A stretch of DNA of 39,590 nt from Seminavis robusta. Taxonomy: Eukaryota; Bacillariophyta; Bacillariophyceae; Naviculales; Naviculaceae. The first letter of the stretch is position 1. The number at the start of each line of letters is the position of its first letter. Where the stretch lies: assembly GCA_903772945.1 (NCBI GenBank), contig CAICTM010001028.1:1-39590 (forward strand), given 5' to 3'. The notes under the pieces were generated by a model. That model did no database searches and was not told the DNA's origin. It saw nothing but the letters and a program-made list of their open reading frames with translations. Both the position numbers and the translations under genes were made by a program. Positions 1 through 9,786 of this stretch are shown piece after piece.

Positions 1-780
1 AGCAGAAACACTTCATGCGCCGCCAGATGCGTAAGCCTGCTGATATGTCTACTCGGGCTTATGTCAACACCTCAGTCGGATGAACACGATGAACTTCCTC
101 GTCTACCACCTTTTGTACCCACCAAAACGTTGAACCATGACGAAGTCATTGACATTGTTTGTCATGGAATTCCACGCTCGTGGATGAAGAAGATGGACGA
201 ACACGACTTCGATCCTTTCTCAGCTCCTATCGGAGAAACCATTGGATTCTGCGAACGCATGGAAACCTCCGAAGACTTGACAAAGGGCGGTGATGCCAGC
301 AAGCTCCTTCGAAGAAGAACAACAGCAAGAAGTACAAGTCTACTCGCAACAACGACCACTCTTCCAAGAACGAAGAAAAATGTGCGACTACCACGAGTCC
401 AGACACTCACAACACTGCTGACTGCATTACTCTGAAGAAGCTCAAGGCCAAGTCTCAGTCCTCGTCTGACAACGATAGCAAGCCACGTACAACAAGAACA
501 AGACTTGGAAACGCAAGTCCGACGACGCCAAGACCTACACCAAGAAGACTCTCTGTCCTCATGAAGAAGTTTCCAACGCTGCTCGGTCAAAGGCTGATCG
601 CAAAAGAAAAGCGAATGCAAACATGTGCCAAGCGCAAGTCAGACATCCGACAACGAGGAGAATCCTCTGTTGGATCCATCAACATGATGGACAAGAAATG
701 GCTGAGTCGACAAGGCGCTTGCCGAATTCGACTTCAATCATTCGGATGGAGAGATCTCCGTCTGAGGATTAGGCCAGAGA
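1..780 (+). pseudogene. gag remnant of the Ty3/gypsy-like element
   Basis: The best open segment (from about 61 to 300, in the frame of the ATG at 61) reads LPPFVPTKTLNHDEVIDI followed by a HGIPRSWMKKMDEHDFDP block, a gag core common in diatom gypsy-like elements. Upstream of 61 another frame carries MRRQMRKPADMSTRAYVN, which fits the residues expected just before it. After about 300 the frame shifts: around 380-420 a different frame gives a C-x2-H...H...C zinc-knuckle-like stretch (CDYHESRHS), and lysine-rich sequence follows to about 780. The gag is therefore broken by at least three frame changes. It encoded the capsid and nucleic-acid-binding protein of the element. Confidence 0.6.
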
Positions 781-1680
781 TGATATTCAACGGAACCATG
801 TTCCGATTTCTCATACCAAGTGATGAAGATATCTCACTAAATAGTAACAAGAATTGTTTGCAACTAGAAGTCTACGGCAATTTAGATAATTGCCTAGAGA
901 TACTCAACTAGACCTGACGATCTGTTCAGCATCGTTAACTTCGTCCATGCCAATCAACTCATCAACGTCGCAAGACAAGAGACCTCGAAACTATCGCTAT
1001 GTTAGATTTAACAGAGAGGAAAAGGGAAACAAAACCCTTACACTCTGTTGCTTACTGGATACAGAAGCATCCGGAACTTAATTACTCAAACTACATGATA
1101 AGAGTTTACTCATGAAGAACATGGGGCGTCCAAACACTTACGGACTGCTTCTATGAAGAATTGAAACCCCGCACGAAGTGTAAGGGCACACTCGATTCCT
1201 GAGTTCCACGATAATAGAATATACGAATGGAATTTACACGTCACCAAGAACTTGGGGGCGCAAGAGTGATCATAGGTCAAGACACTCTCTCGACCTAAGA
1301 ATCAAGTTGATTTCACTACCATGTCAATTGGAGTGGAACAGCGTATTTTTCCCTGCGAAAGAGAGCAACCAATAGAAAGGAGAACTTCTCCATTCTGATC
1401 CAGCTGTCTAGCGACAGTGTAGATTAGTCTCAAGAGAGATTTTGATACGACATACGAACAATAGAACTTAAGGCAGATGATGTCCAGAGTTCGAAAATCC
1501 GTTGAAATCAAGGAGGAGCAATGAATGCACTCATGCCTTTTCAACAAGTGCTTCGAGCCAGTCAGGATACTTCTTGGAGAGTTGCAATGGCGACGACTAA
1601 ATAGAACTCGTCCCGACGCTAAATCCATTAGAGCTAGGCTCACCCTCCTACGGGTCAATACCAGACACTCTTAGAAGGAG

Positions 1681-2110
1681 GTGAACGTCTCTGCCCGAGC
1701 GCAGGAGGTTACTCAAGAAGGTGAACAGTTCCAAGTGGACGGGCACAAACTTCTTATCAATCCAAGAAAGAAGGATCTTAGATTCATCACTGATTTCCGG
1801 GAACGAACAAAACGGATCAAGCAGGAAGCACTTATCCTATCTCAAAAAATACTGGACATGCTCTTGAATCTAGATGGATTCAAGTCAACGCTCACTATCT
1901 AGACCTGAACAGTGACACTACCACATCGAGTCGTCACTCACTCGAGACAACACGTCCATTGCACTTACCCGAAGGGAAGCACTAAGCTACCAGAGGTTGC
2001 CATGTGCCTATGTAATATCCCGACAGTCTTCCAAAGAAAGATGAGACACCATGCAATCGACTTGAAAATGTCCGTGCATACATTGATGATCAATCTCACC
2101 TAAGTGACGT
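1681..2110 (+). pseudogene. Reverse transcriptase remnant (Ty3/gypsy-like)
   Basis: The frame at 1741-1900 carries LRFITDFRERTKRIKQEA and an LLNLDGFKSTLT segment, matching the gypsy reverse transcriptase fingers and palm block RFVTDFRxLNKRIKR...LxxLxGF. After a stop at about 1900 and a frame change, 1995-2100 reads MCLCNIPTVFQRKM, corresponding to the conserved MGLCNSPDIFQEKM block. The position after it, where the catalytic Y-x-D-D should lie, has decayed but a nearby frame still gives AYIDD-like residues (about 2070-2090). Only part of the domain is present, so it is non-functional. The order relative to integrase supports Ty3/gypsy over copia. Confidence 0.7.
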
Positions 2111-2409
2111 CGATCTAGCGATCGGGTTGAAAGTAGTTAGATGACATTTTCAAAGACTTGCAAAGAAGTCGTGAACTTGAAATCACACTACACTAAGGCA
2201 CTTCCTACGATAAGGAAGAACTGGAGTTATCCAACAATTGCGACTATCTCGAGAAGAACCAACCTCTAACTAAAGACAAAAATAGATCATCCAGATATCG
2301 CTCTTCATACCAGATAGGAAGGAACTTCGTGGATATCTTGGACCAATGAACTACCAAAGGACTGCTCCAAGACAGCAGAACGAGTAACCCACGTTCTGAA
2401 ACAGACGTA

Positions 2410-2740
2410 GGTTACCCAGTACGCATGACCGGTTCGTCATGGACAAGTAGAACGGAGTCCCGCGTAGAGGTCGACGAAACTCTCCGGGATGAACATGAAC
2501 TTCGTCGCAAGTTCACGGCGTCAATCGTACAAGATTCACCACATCCCTTTCAAAGCAAACCGGAAATAATAATTAAGGAACAGTCGCCAACGACTTATCC
2601 AGAAAAAACACGATAAGAAGAACACGGACGGTCCCTATCACACACCATTCAACGATACTTATGAATGAATTCATCAGTATCAAGAACTAATACGGTCAGC
2701 CAACCCAAGGTCTTACCACACAGACCGAGTCAATAACAAT
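2410..2740 (+). pseudogene. Integrase trace adjoining the first LTR
   Basis: Bases 2455-2530 encode a VEVDETLRDEHELRRKF segment. It aligns with AEVEKNLRYEYGLRRKF in the better preserved integrase copy at about 3750-3820, and the nucleotide sequences are also similar there. The rest, up to the LTR at 2746, is decayed. The D,D-35-E motif cannot be assembled in one frame. This is the 3' end of the coding part of the first gypsy-like copy. Confidence 0.6.
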
Positions 2741-2745
2741 GGCAC

Positions 2746-3395
2746 TGCTACGCTCCGAACATACTACGCCAGTACCGGCACAGTCACCACTACTCTGGAA
2801 CATAAGCGTATATACAAACATACATAGGCCTGATCCCCTTGTAAATTGCCATCGTGCGACGCACATTTCTACATCACAATCTCCGGAGAGTTGCCGCACT
2901 TTAATTCATATTGTCTCCTTGTCCCGATGGATTCGTCGCTTCCGTGACCCTTGTCAGGGGCGAATGCAATACACGTCTCTTAGCCATTATTCGCTGACTC
3001 GATCCTTGATAAGGTTTGAGTTCGACTCATGAACGAGTATCCTTCAGCCGATAGTCATGGAGACAGGGTTCTCAATGAACCGCTCTAGTCATACTAGGTG
3101 GATGATGCAAACATGGCTCTAGATATTTAGCCAGCGTGGAGTACTGCCACGCTACTAGAAAATGCTAGCGACATCAATTCCACGCGCTTCCGTTTTTGGA
3201 TCGTGGCACGAGTAGGATTACTACCAAAAACTACTCTATCACACTCTAAAGTCTCCCGCGGGATTTCATATCTACGATCCTTTGATGTGGATCTCTCTCG
3301 TTTGATTGTTTTTCATAGCTTATCTAATCCTCTCATAACTTTCATTCTCTCAATCACAAAACACATAATCGAAGATCTTTACACTAGCTTTTAGC
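2746..3395 (+). repeat. LTR copy 1 of the Ty3/gypsy-like family
   Basis: About 650 bases repeated at 4252-4920 in the same orientation and, for its 3' two thirds, inverted at 6011-6428. Shared landmarks are CCGGCACAGTC near the start, GGGTTTGAGTTCGACTCATG-like sequence, GCTCTAGATATTTAGCCAGC, an inverted pair CGTGGAGTACT/CCACGCTACTAG, and the end CTAGCTTTTAGC. The copy follows integrase remnants, so it is a 3' LTR. The start is set at the TG after GGCAC and is uncertain by a few bases. Confidence 0.75.
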
Positions 3396-3429
3396 GTTAG
3401 TGCCACTGGAAAGCAGACTGCGCAGCACT

Positions 3430-4250
3430 GTGCAGGCCGTATGTCAGCAGTGCCAAAGCTGCCAGATTAACAAACCCAAGATGCGTAAGATGGGATTGAT
3501 GCCTACAAAGAATTGCGAGGAGATCCCTGGGAAAGACTATGTCTTGAACTGATAGGTCCTTACAACGTCGGGGATCCTAGAAAAAGAATTCCTGCATACT
3601 TCATTGCTTTACAATTATTGATCCCGTAACCGGCAGGTTCGAGATTGCAGAGATCTGCCACAAGGCAGCAGACGAGGTAGCCATCGTCCTAGAAACAACG
3701 TGGCTTACTCCGTATCCATGGCCTGCCGAGGTTATAATGGATAGAGAACGTGAGTTCTGCGCAGAGGTCGAAAAGAATCTCCGGTATGAATATGGACTTC
3801 GTCGCAAGTTCATCACTACGCATAACCCTCAAGCCAACTCTATGGTCGAGCGTGCTCATCATACCATACGTAAACTGATCGCTGTTCAAACATCAAGTGC
3901 CAAGAAAACCTCGTGAATGTACCGGATGGAGTCCTCACGGCGGTTAACTTTGCAATGAATGCCACAATTCATACCACCTTGCCCGCAACGCCCGCACAGC
4001 ACGTGCTCAATCGTGACGCGACTCACAACATCCGTTCCGATAGACCAACTAGGACAGTACATTAAGAACGTCGCCAACGCTAATCACAAAACAACGAAAT
4101 AGGGAAACGCCGCACGCGGTCCCTCGATCAAATACAATCGATCAACTGTGATACCGTGTAGTTCAACAGTATCTAGCACCGCAAGTACGGCTCAGCAAAG
4201 TACAAAGTCCTTTACACTATAGAACCAGTCAATGCTTTTTTAACATGGCA
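3430..4250 (+). pseudogene. Integrase remnant, second Ty3/gypsy-like copy
   Basis: Around 3444-3495 one frame gives a zinc-binding-like CQQCQSCQINKPKMRK. At about 3608-3916 a continuous frame carries the integrase core: DPVTGRFEIAEICHKAAD, then ETTWLTPYPWP, then MDRE...EF and HNPQANSMVERAH. Exactly 35 residues lie between the second Asp (IMDRE) and the Glu (MVERA), as expected for D,D-35-E. The first catalytic Asp region (ELIGPY) appears changed and in another frame. A stop at 3914-3916 ends the block, and later fragments (about 4190-4230, KYKVLYTIEPVN) resemble the C-terminal end of these integrases. It begins only about 35 bases after LTR copy 1, so everything 5' of it has been deleted or rearranged. 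Confidence 0.75.
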
Positions 4251-4251
4251 C

Positions 4252-4920
4252 TGTACGGATACGACATGCTACCGCCAATGCCGGCACAGTCTACCAGACT
4301 TGGAACATAAGGTATATACACCCATACAGGGCCTGCATCCCTTGTAGGATTGCCATCGCGCGATGCACATGCTACATCCAAATCTCACCCTTTAGTCAGT
4401 GCCCGCATGTTAAATCATATGTTCTCTTGTACGACTGCTGTCGCGCCTTATGTGACCATTGTCAGGGGGCGAATGCCATACACGGCTCTTAGCCTTATTG
4501 CCGACTCGATCCTAGATAGGGTTTGAGTTCGACTCATGACTGAGTCTCTTCAGTGAGGAGTCATTTGAGACAGGGGTCTCAATGACAGCTCTAGTGATAA
4601 TAGGTTGATGATGAAGCAGCGCTCTAGATATTTAGCCAGCGTGGAGTACTTCCACGCTACTAGTCCAGCGCTAGACAACCTTCCACGCGTTCCGTTTTAG
4701 ATCGTGGAGAGCGTAGGATTGCTACTTTAAACGTCACCCTAGCTCATCACACTTTTATAGTCTTCCCGCCGGGAGGCAGATCACACTTTTTTTTTTTTAT
4801 ACGATCCCTTGATTGAGATCTCTCTTCGTTGATGAGTTTTTCATAGCTTTCTAATCTCTTTCATAACTTTCATTCGCTCAAACACAAAACACTCAAAAGA
4901 TATTTACACTAACTTTTAGC
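4252..4920 (+). repeat. LTR copy 2 of the Ty3/gypsy-like family
   Basis: A direct repeat of 2746-3395 with many small differences, including a T-tract at about 4789-4799. It follows the second integrase remnant directly, so it is that copy's 3' LTR. It begins TGTACGGATACGACATGC and ends AACTTTTAGC. The divergence from copy 1 shows that both insertions are old. Confidence 0.75.
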
Positions 4921-4933
4921 GTGCTGCAGTTCG

Positions 4934-5290
4934 TTGTTGCCCACACCAACAGCACACAAACTTCAACGTTCAACGGCTACTCCTGTGAACACTGAACAGC
5001 AGGTGCAGTTTGCCTCGATGAGCCTTGACAGTGGAACACTTTCAAGAATGACACGGTTTGGCAATGGAGGTTCTGTAAGCTTGGTAACATCATTCTCTTC
5101 CACCATTTCGTCATCTGACTCTTCTGTCTCTTCAACTGCAACCTTCCTTCTACCAGACTTGGGTGAAGTGCCAGTGCATTCCCTTTCAATGAGGTCAACA
5201 CCCTCTATTCCATCCACTTCCGATGAAGTTCCTTGATTGAGACGTTTCGCATCCCAGGAAGGACCAACAAATCGGCCATGGTGATCCAGC
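4934..5290 (-). pseudogene. ORF fragment of unknown transposon-like family
   Basis: A minus-strand frame is open from about 5290 to 4963. It starts NQGTSSEVDGIEGVDLIE-like, passes an acidic stretch (EETEESDDEMVEEND) and ends PNRVILESVPLSRLIEAN then CTCC before a stop. The pattern of a basic and acidic leader, then P-x-NRVILE and closely spaced cysteines, reminds me of the N-terminal part of large transposase-like genes repeated in diatom genomes. That is recall, not demonstration. It lies between LTR copy 2 and the inverted gag at 5355-5951 and looks like debris. Confidence 0.3.
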
Positions 5291-5354
5291 TTCTTCTTTT
5301 TATTTTTTTACTTTTTTTTTTCCCTCAAGCGCGCCGTTACTACTCCTCTGCTAC

Positions 5355-5951
5355 TCATTCAATTTTTTGTGGCTGTTGTCTTATATCTGTTCTTTTCCTT
5401 TCAAGAGCCTTGTAGGGGCAGACCGCTTCGATACAGGCATTTATGCCAAACGTAATGTCAGTATCGTCCAAAGCAGGCTGAGCTGCTCCGTTCCAGGCAG
5501 CCTGGAAACGTACTTGGAAAGCGGCTTCGTCTTCGCCGCCACGTACGTCGCGTGGAGCAATCCCGTTGACTGCAATCTGGCGCAAGGCATTCCAACGTAT
5601 TTCACGATGGCCTGCACAGCTAGATTCGTAACTGCTCTTGGCAGAGCTAGAAGTCATCTCCTTGAGGAGGTTATGTTTGTCGCCAGGCGTAGCAATGGCG
5701 AGCCCGACGAAGACCTTCTCCATACGTCCAGCCCACTTGATGGTCTGACGTGGAGTCTCAGATCCATTGATGATTTGGACCTTGAAGGTGTACTTGGCGC
5801 TGTTAGCATCTGCTGGAACAGTGCGAAGTTTGTAGGTGGTAGAGCGAGAATCGTCGATTTCGCATTCATCGTCGAGGTCGATGAGAGGAAGGATTGGTTT
5901 GTCGCGCAGCTTAGACTCGAAGCTGGTGTATGCGTCTTTGGCAATCTTCAT
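5355..5951 (-). pseudogene. gag N-terminal half of inverted Ty3/gypsy-like copy
   Basis: A 198-residue frame begins at ATG 5951, only 59 bases downstream (on the minus strand) of the LTR end at 6011. That is where a gag start belongs. It has a gag-like block NALRQIAVNGIAPRDVRGGE, then FQVRFQAAWNGAA and DTDITFGINACIEAVCPYKAL. It stops soon after, without a zinc knuckle or the LPPF block. The latter block is present in the plus-strand gag at 1-780, so the two remnants look like complementary halves of one gag family. The frame itself is undamaged but truncated at about 5360, where A/T-rich low-complexity sequence (5290-5330) begins. Confidence 0.65.
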
Positions 5952-6010
5952 GGTGAGGAATAGGTTGAGGGTAGCTGAAAGCTATTGTGTTTGTTAACAA
6001 AATGCACTAT

Positions 6011-6428
6011 GCTAAAAGCTAGTGTGAAGATCTTTCGAGTGTTTTGAGTTTGAGAGAATGAAAGTTATGAGAGGATTAGAAAGCTATGAAAACTAATCAA
6101 CGAGAGAGATCCACAATCAAAGGATTGTAGATCTGAACTCCCGCGGGAGACTGTAGAGTGTGATAGAGTAGGTTGCGGTAGCAATCCTACTCACTCCACG
6201 ATCCAAAAACGGAACGCGTGGAAGATTCGTCTAGCATTTATCTAGTAGCGTGGAAGTACTCCACGCTGGCTAAATATCTAGAGCGATGTTTCATCATCAA
6301 CCTAGTATGACTAGAGCGGTCATTGAGAACCCTGTCTCAATAACTATTCACGAGAGACTCAGTCATGAGTCGAACTCAAACCCTATCTAGGATTGAGTCG
6401 CGAATAAGGCTAAGAGCCGTGTATTGCA
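6011..6428 (-). repeat. LTR copy 3, inverted and truncated
   Basis: The reverse complement matches the 3' two thirds of LTR copies 1 and 2, from the CAATACACGGCTCTTAGCC landmark to CTAGCTTTTAGC. The first 220 or so bases of the LTR are missing. At 6428/6429 the sequence passes directly into copia coding sequence. Being upstream of the gag at 5951, it is the 5' LTR of the inverted copy. Confidence 0.75.
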
Positions 6429-6440
6429 CAGCTGATCCAA

Positions 6441-7449
6441 GTGCTTCATGATGAATACGAAAGCATATTGGAGGACGGCACTGGAGAGATGACGGTGAGC
6501 CGCGGAAAGGTCCACACGTATCTTGGCATGACCATAGACTTCACGACGAAGGGTCAATGCAATGTATCAATGTACAAGTATGTTGATGAAATCCTGGAAG
6601 CCTTCGAGAAGGCATCACCAGAGGAAGGGGGCACGAAGACTAGAAGTAGTGCAGCCTCGAAAGACCTATTCACAGTAGTCGAATCCTGCAAGAAGCTCCC
6701 AACGAGCAAGGCAGATACCTTTCATAGCCTGGTGGCTAAGGTGTTATTCGCTACGAAGAGAGCCCGACCAGACACAGGTACGGCAATATCGTTCCTCACG
6801 ACTAGAGTCAAGGAACCAGATAGGCACGACTGGGATAAACTAGTCCACCTCATGCAGTACATTAGGCGTACTAGAAAACTACCATTAGTTCTCAAAGCCG
6901 ACGGAAGTGGCATATTGAAATGGTATGTTGATGGTTCTTTCGCAGTCCATCCAAACATGAGGTCATACCGGAGGTGGTTTGACCATGGGCACCGGTTACC
7001 CATTATCGACTTCGACGAAACAGAAGTTGAACACGAGAAGCTCAACTGAGAGTGAACTCGTAGCAGTTGATGACCTGATGCCATCAATCCTTTGGACGAG
7101 GCAGTTCCTACGGGAGCAAGGCTATGTAGTTAAAGAAACTATAGTCTATCAGGACAACAAGAGTGCCATACTTCTAGAGAAGAACGGCAAAGCTTCTAGT
7201 AGTAAACGAACGAAGCACATCAACATTAGGTACTTCTTTGTGAGCAACAGAGTCGCAAAGAAGGAGATCAGTGTGGACTTTTGTCCAACTGATGATATGG
7301 TTGCGGACTTCTGGACGAAGCCGAACCAAGGTCGACTGTTCAAACAGAATGTGGACAAGTTGATGGGTGTTGTGGAACACTCAGAGCCAGGGCACTCAGA
7401 AGGAGGGTCACGGTCGGACAAGAAGGTCCGTTCAAAGAAGGAGCACTAA
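6441..7449 (+). pseudogene. Copia pol C-terminus: reverse transcriptase end and RNase H
   Basis: The first frame (6441 to about 6966) carries VHTYLGMTIDF, then LVAKVLFATKRARPDTGTAI and a LMQYIRRTRKLPLVL block, typical of the end of copia reverse transcriptase and the connection region. A second frame (about 6970-7449) carries the RNase H part: STKQKLNTRSSTESELVAVD, YQDNKSAILLEKNG, SKRTKHINIRYFF and VADFWTKP near the end. The two join near 6967, where about two bases seem missing between SY and GGGLTMGTG. The fragment therefore has one frameshift besides its 5' truncation. This element class copies itself through RNA in cytoplasmic particles; this copy cannot. Confidence 0.85.
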
Positions 7450-7508
7450 GCGGAGTAAGTAAGTAAGCATGGTCGACAACTAGGACAAGCTCGACGACCA
7501 CAGGAGTG

Positions 7509-7645
7509 TGTTGGGGATTCGCGATTAGGGATTGAACCTGTACCTCTGTACTAGAATTTCACAGTAGAAATACAGAGCCCACCCACTTTTTCAGTAGTAT
7601 CTCAATAGCAACAGTAAACTAGAAGAGAGCTTAGAGCAACTAACA
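7509..7645 (+). repeat. Putative short 3' LTR of the copia fragment
   Basis: The 137 bases start TGTTGGGG and end CTAACA, so they have TG...CA ends with imperfect terminal inversion. They follow the copia stop codon by about 60 bases. The minus-strand gag frame of another element begins to make sense immediately after 7645, which places the insertion boundary there. No second LTR is in the window, so this remains an inference. Confidence 0.5.
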
Positions 7646-7785
7646 TTGATATCGGCATCGGTAAAGGTATCAAGTGAGACAAAGGCATCCAATCCTTGAT
7701 CATTCAATGCTGTCCTCGTGGCTAGTTCGGTAATACCGATGGTATTCTGTAGATAATTGTTCATGGCTGCAAGATTGCCTGCCAT
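7646..7785 (-). pseudogene. N-terminal gag fragment of another retrotransposon
   Basis: Read from ATG 7785 on the minus strand: MAGNLAAMNNYLQNTIGITE, then LNDQGLDAFVSLDTFTDADI. Openings of this shape (NL...YL.NT.GI...LNDQG...F..L.D.DI) recur at the start of gag-like ORFs of diatom LTR elements, by recall. The frame is cut at about 7646, exactly at the edge of the putative copia LTR, so the copia element probably inserted into this gene. Confidence 0.5.
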
Positions 7786-7797
7786 ATTCACCTCCAA

Positions 7798-8507
7798 TTA
7801 CTTCTTCTCTTGAGGTATCACTTGGATGAGCAACAGTTGTTGGGTCTTCTTCTCTGCTCCTATTCCAACAGTAAAACTGTACACACCCAGACAAGTAAAA
7901 CTGTATTCCAGGGAATGAGCTCTGCACACCCAGTCTGTGGCAGTATGGGCCAAAACACTTGGATGAGGCGTCCCCTCTCCTTGGCTCAACTGGTTTCTCT
8001 GGTCACAATGAGGCAGGAATTGATCCAGACTGGAGGGATCAATATTATAAGTCCAAACCTCTGCTTCCCACTTGGAAGTCTCTTTCTCTCGCTCCACTTG
8101 AGAGAGCACCTTCTCTTGAGAGGTCTTCTGTTGCTATGCCGCTTGGAGGTCTTCTCTTCTTCTCTTGTTCCTCTGCCGATTACGCTGGCAATGAGGATCT
8201 CTTCTTCGCGTCGTCGACAAAAGGGATCTCTCGACGGCGCTTCGAGTCGTCTCTTCTTCTTCTCGCTGCGGCGCTTCTTCGTTCGTTGCGTCTTCTATCA
8301 ATACTCGAAACAACGACAATGATACGGTCGTTGCTTCGAACGAACGGTAGCTTCGAACGGTAGCGTCGTGTCGAACGGTAGCTTCAAATCGGCGACAATG
8401 GCGTTCGAACGACCGAACGAGCGACAATCGAACGACGCTGCTATCGGTCTTCCTCTTGTTCTTCTATCAATCGCTAGCTATCACGCCTGATAAGCCGAAT
8501 TTCCACA
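7798..8507 (-). repeat. Putative 5' LTR or leader of the element whose gag is at 7785
   Basis: This sequence lies upstream of the gag start on the minus strand. It is low in complexity: TCTTCTCTT-type pyrimidine runs, and many TTCGAACG/CGAACGGTAG motifs at 8300-8440. On the minus strand a TGTGGAAATTCGGCTTATC begins at 8507 and could be an LTR 5' end. I see no second copy in the window, so the boundaries are guesses. Open frames here look like shadows of the repeats. Confidence 0.3.
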
Positions 8508-8627
8508 GTGGTAGTAGCAGAGGAGGTGTTGATAGAGAGGTTGATAGTTGTGTGTTACTACTTGGTTGTTGTTGTTGTGGATTCTAGAAAGCTGGTAACT
8601 GGATAGTCATTCCGGTACACGACTGCT

Positions 8628-8744
8628 TTGGAACGGGACCAAGGATGCTTGGAACGGGACCAACGATGCTTGGAACGGGACCAACGATGCTTGGAACACG
8701 ACTACATTGGAACGGGACCAACGATTCTTGGAACTCACCAACAC
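8628..8744 (+). repeat. 21-bp minisatellite (TTGGAACGGGACCAACGATGC)
   Basis: About six tandem units start near 8628, 8649, 8670, 8691 (degenerate), 8707 and 8728. The consensus is 21 bases long and the first three units have exact 21-base spacing. The array leads straight into the 5' end of the glycosyltransferase reading frame, and its last units are in frame with it. Confidence 0.85.
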
Positions 8745-9786
8745 TTTTTTTTTAAAGGTGGGGGGGTTTAGAGTACATGTAGGGAAATTATCTACGGAAG
8801 CCAGCCGGGGCCAGGCTCGCAACAATCATCCACAAGACCAAGCCAGCTGTGAAGCCAAGAGCTTTGTGTACATTCAGGATGTCATCCACAAAAAGGACAA
8901 CACCAATAACAACAGCAAAATCCCCAAGGTGATTCATCAGACCTCCAAATCTCGATGCCTCACCCAACTGTTTGCCAAAATCTCGGAACCATGGAGATCC
9001 CTCCAAGGATATGACTATTATCTCCACGACGATGATGCCATGATTCGTCTCCTGGTGTCTCAGTCCGATGAATTTCCCATGCTCCATGATCTGGTCATGG
9101 CCAATTGTTTACCCCATGGTACGCTCAATGCAGATGTTTGGAGATATTTGGTGCTGTGGACGTATGGAGGTGTCTATGCCGATATTGATACCCAGCCAAC
9201 CAAAGTCTTTATTTCAAGCAACAATAATGACAATAAGGGGACAGCCATTCAAGATTCCGATGATGGATGGTTTGTTGTGGAGCAGTTTCACATATTGAGT
9301 CAGTATGTCATGGCAGTGTCACCCCGTCATCCCCTCGTCTATTATGCCATTCAACATGCCACCAACAAAATCATGGTACAAGAAGATACCAAGCAAATCA
9401 ATGCCGCCTTGGTAACAGGGCCGCATGCGTTGCATCGAGCCTTTCAAGATTTTTGCAAAGATGCTGGAATTCGTATGGATCCTCAGGGTGTTGGGTTCAA
9501 ACCAGTCAAGGCGGGGATTTGGCAAGGTACCAATGGACGATCTATAACTGTGGTGGGAAGGGGAGAGTTGGAAGGGGAATATATCACTCGAGAAATGATG
9601 TCATTGCACTTGAAGAAGAAACAGTATGCCAAGATGGGCATGAGTAGCTTTCGAGAGGATAAAATGCAATCATCCGGACAATCCTGCATGGCGGCATTGT
9701 TTCAGTATCATCATCATCATCATCACCACAACCACAATCTTCTTGATCAGAACGGTATGAGTGGGGACAGCAATCGGGGTGGATGA
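8707..9786 (+). CDS. GT32-like glycosyltransferase (OCH1/DXD type), 5' end uncertain
   Basis: The reading frame carries IPKVIHQTSKSRCLTQLF (about residues 72-89 from the first TTG at 8707), a GYDYYLHDDDAM segment, and the DXD core LNADVWRYLVLWTYGGVYAD then IDTQP. The DXD is Asp159-Ile160-Asp161. This layout is that of GT32 glycosyltransferases, which transfer a sugar from a nucleotide-sugar donor in the Golgi. The C-terminus ends in a His-rich tract and Ser/Asn-rich tail. There is no ATG upstream of the conserved IPKVIHQT block, and the frame opens from a minisatellite through a G-tract. Either an upstream exon joins at an acceptor such as the AG at 8781-8782, or the 5' end and its membrane anchor were lost next to the retrotransposon. 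Confident in family, not in gene integrity. Confidence 0.75.
   Translation: MERDQRFLELTNTFFLKVGGFRVHVGKLSTEASRGQARNNHPQDQASCEAKSFVYIQDVIHKKDNTNNNSKIPKVIHQTSKSRCLTQLFAKISEPWRSLQGYDYYLHDDDAMIRLLVSQSDEFPMLHDLVMANCLPHGTLNADVWRYLVLWTYGGVYADIDTQPTKVFISSNNNDNKGTAIQDSDDGWFVVEQFHILSQYVMAVSPRHPLVYYAIQHATNKIMVQEDTKQINAALVTGPHALHRAFQDFCKDAGIRMDPQGVGFKPVKAGIWQGTNGRSITVVGRGELEGEYITREMMSLHLKKKQYAKMGMSSFREDKMQSSGQSCMAALFQYHHHHHHHNHNLLDQNGMSGDSNRGG

Larger units (their letters stand above)
1..3395 (+). mobile_element. Decayed Ty3/gypsy-like LTR retrotransposon, 3' part
   Basis: Remnants appear in the order gag (1-780), reverse transcriptase (1681-2110), integrase trace (2410-2740) and LTR (2746-3395). This is the Ty3/gypsy order with integrase after reverse transcriptase. 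The 5' LTR would lie left of the window. The coding part is broken by many frameshifts and stops, so the copy is dead. Only about 300 bases separate the reverse transcriptase and integrase traces, so most of RNase H is missing. The stretch from about 840 to 1680, where protease would be expected, gives no motif I can recognise. Family assignment rests on recalled similarity to diatom gypsy-like polyproteins. Confidence 0.75.
6429..7645 (+). mobile_element. 5'-truncated Ty1/copia-like element
   Basis: Only the 3' end of a copia element is present: C-terminal reverse transcriptase, RNase H and a short putative LTR. Its left edge coincides with the broken LTR copy 3. Its right edge (7645) coincides with the interruption of a gag frame on the other strand. 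The missing 5' end means no target-site duplication can be checked. Confidence 0.75.

Noticed and set aside
3601..4077. Minus-strand frames in the integrase region
   Set aside because: They are antisense to the plus-strand integrase frame that carries D,D-35-E residues.
7810..8427. Several 100-170 codon overlapping frames on both strands
   Set aside because: They arise from pyrimidine-rich and TTCGAACG repeats in a probable LTR or leader region.
8607..8825. Minus-strand frame with VPFQASL repeats
   Set aside because: It is just the translation of the 21-base minisatellite and has no unique coding sequence.
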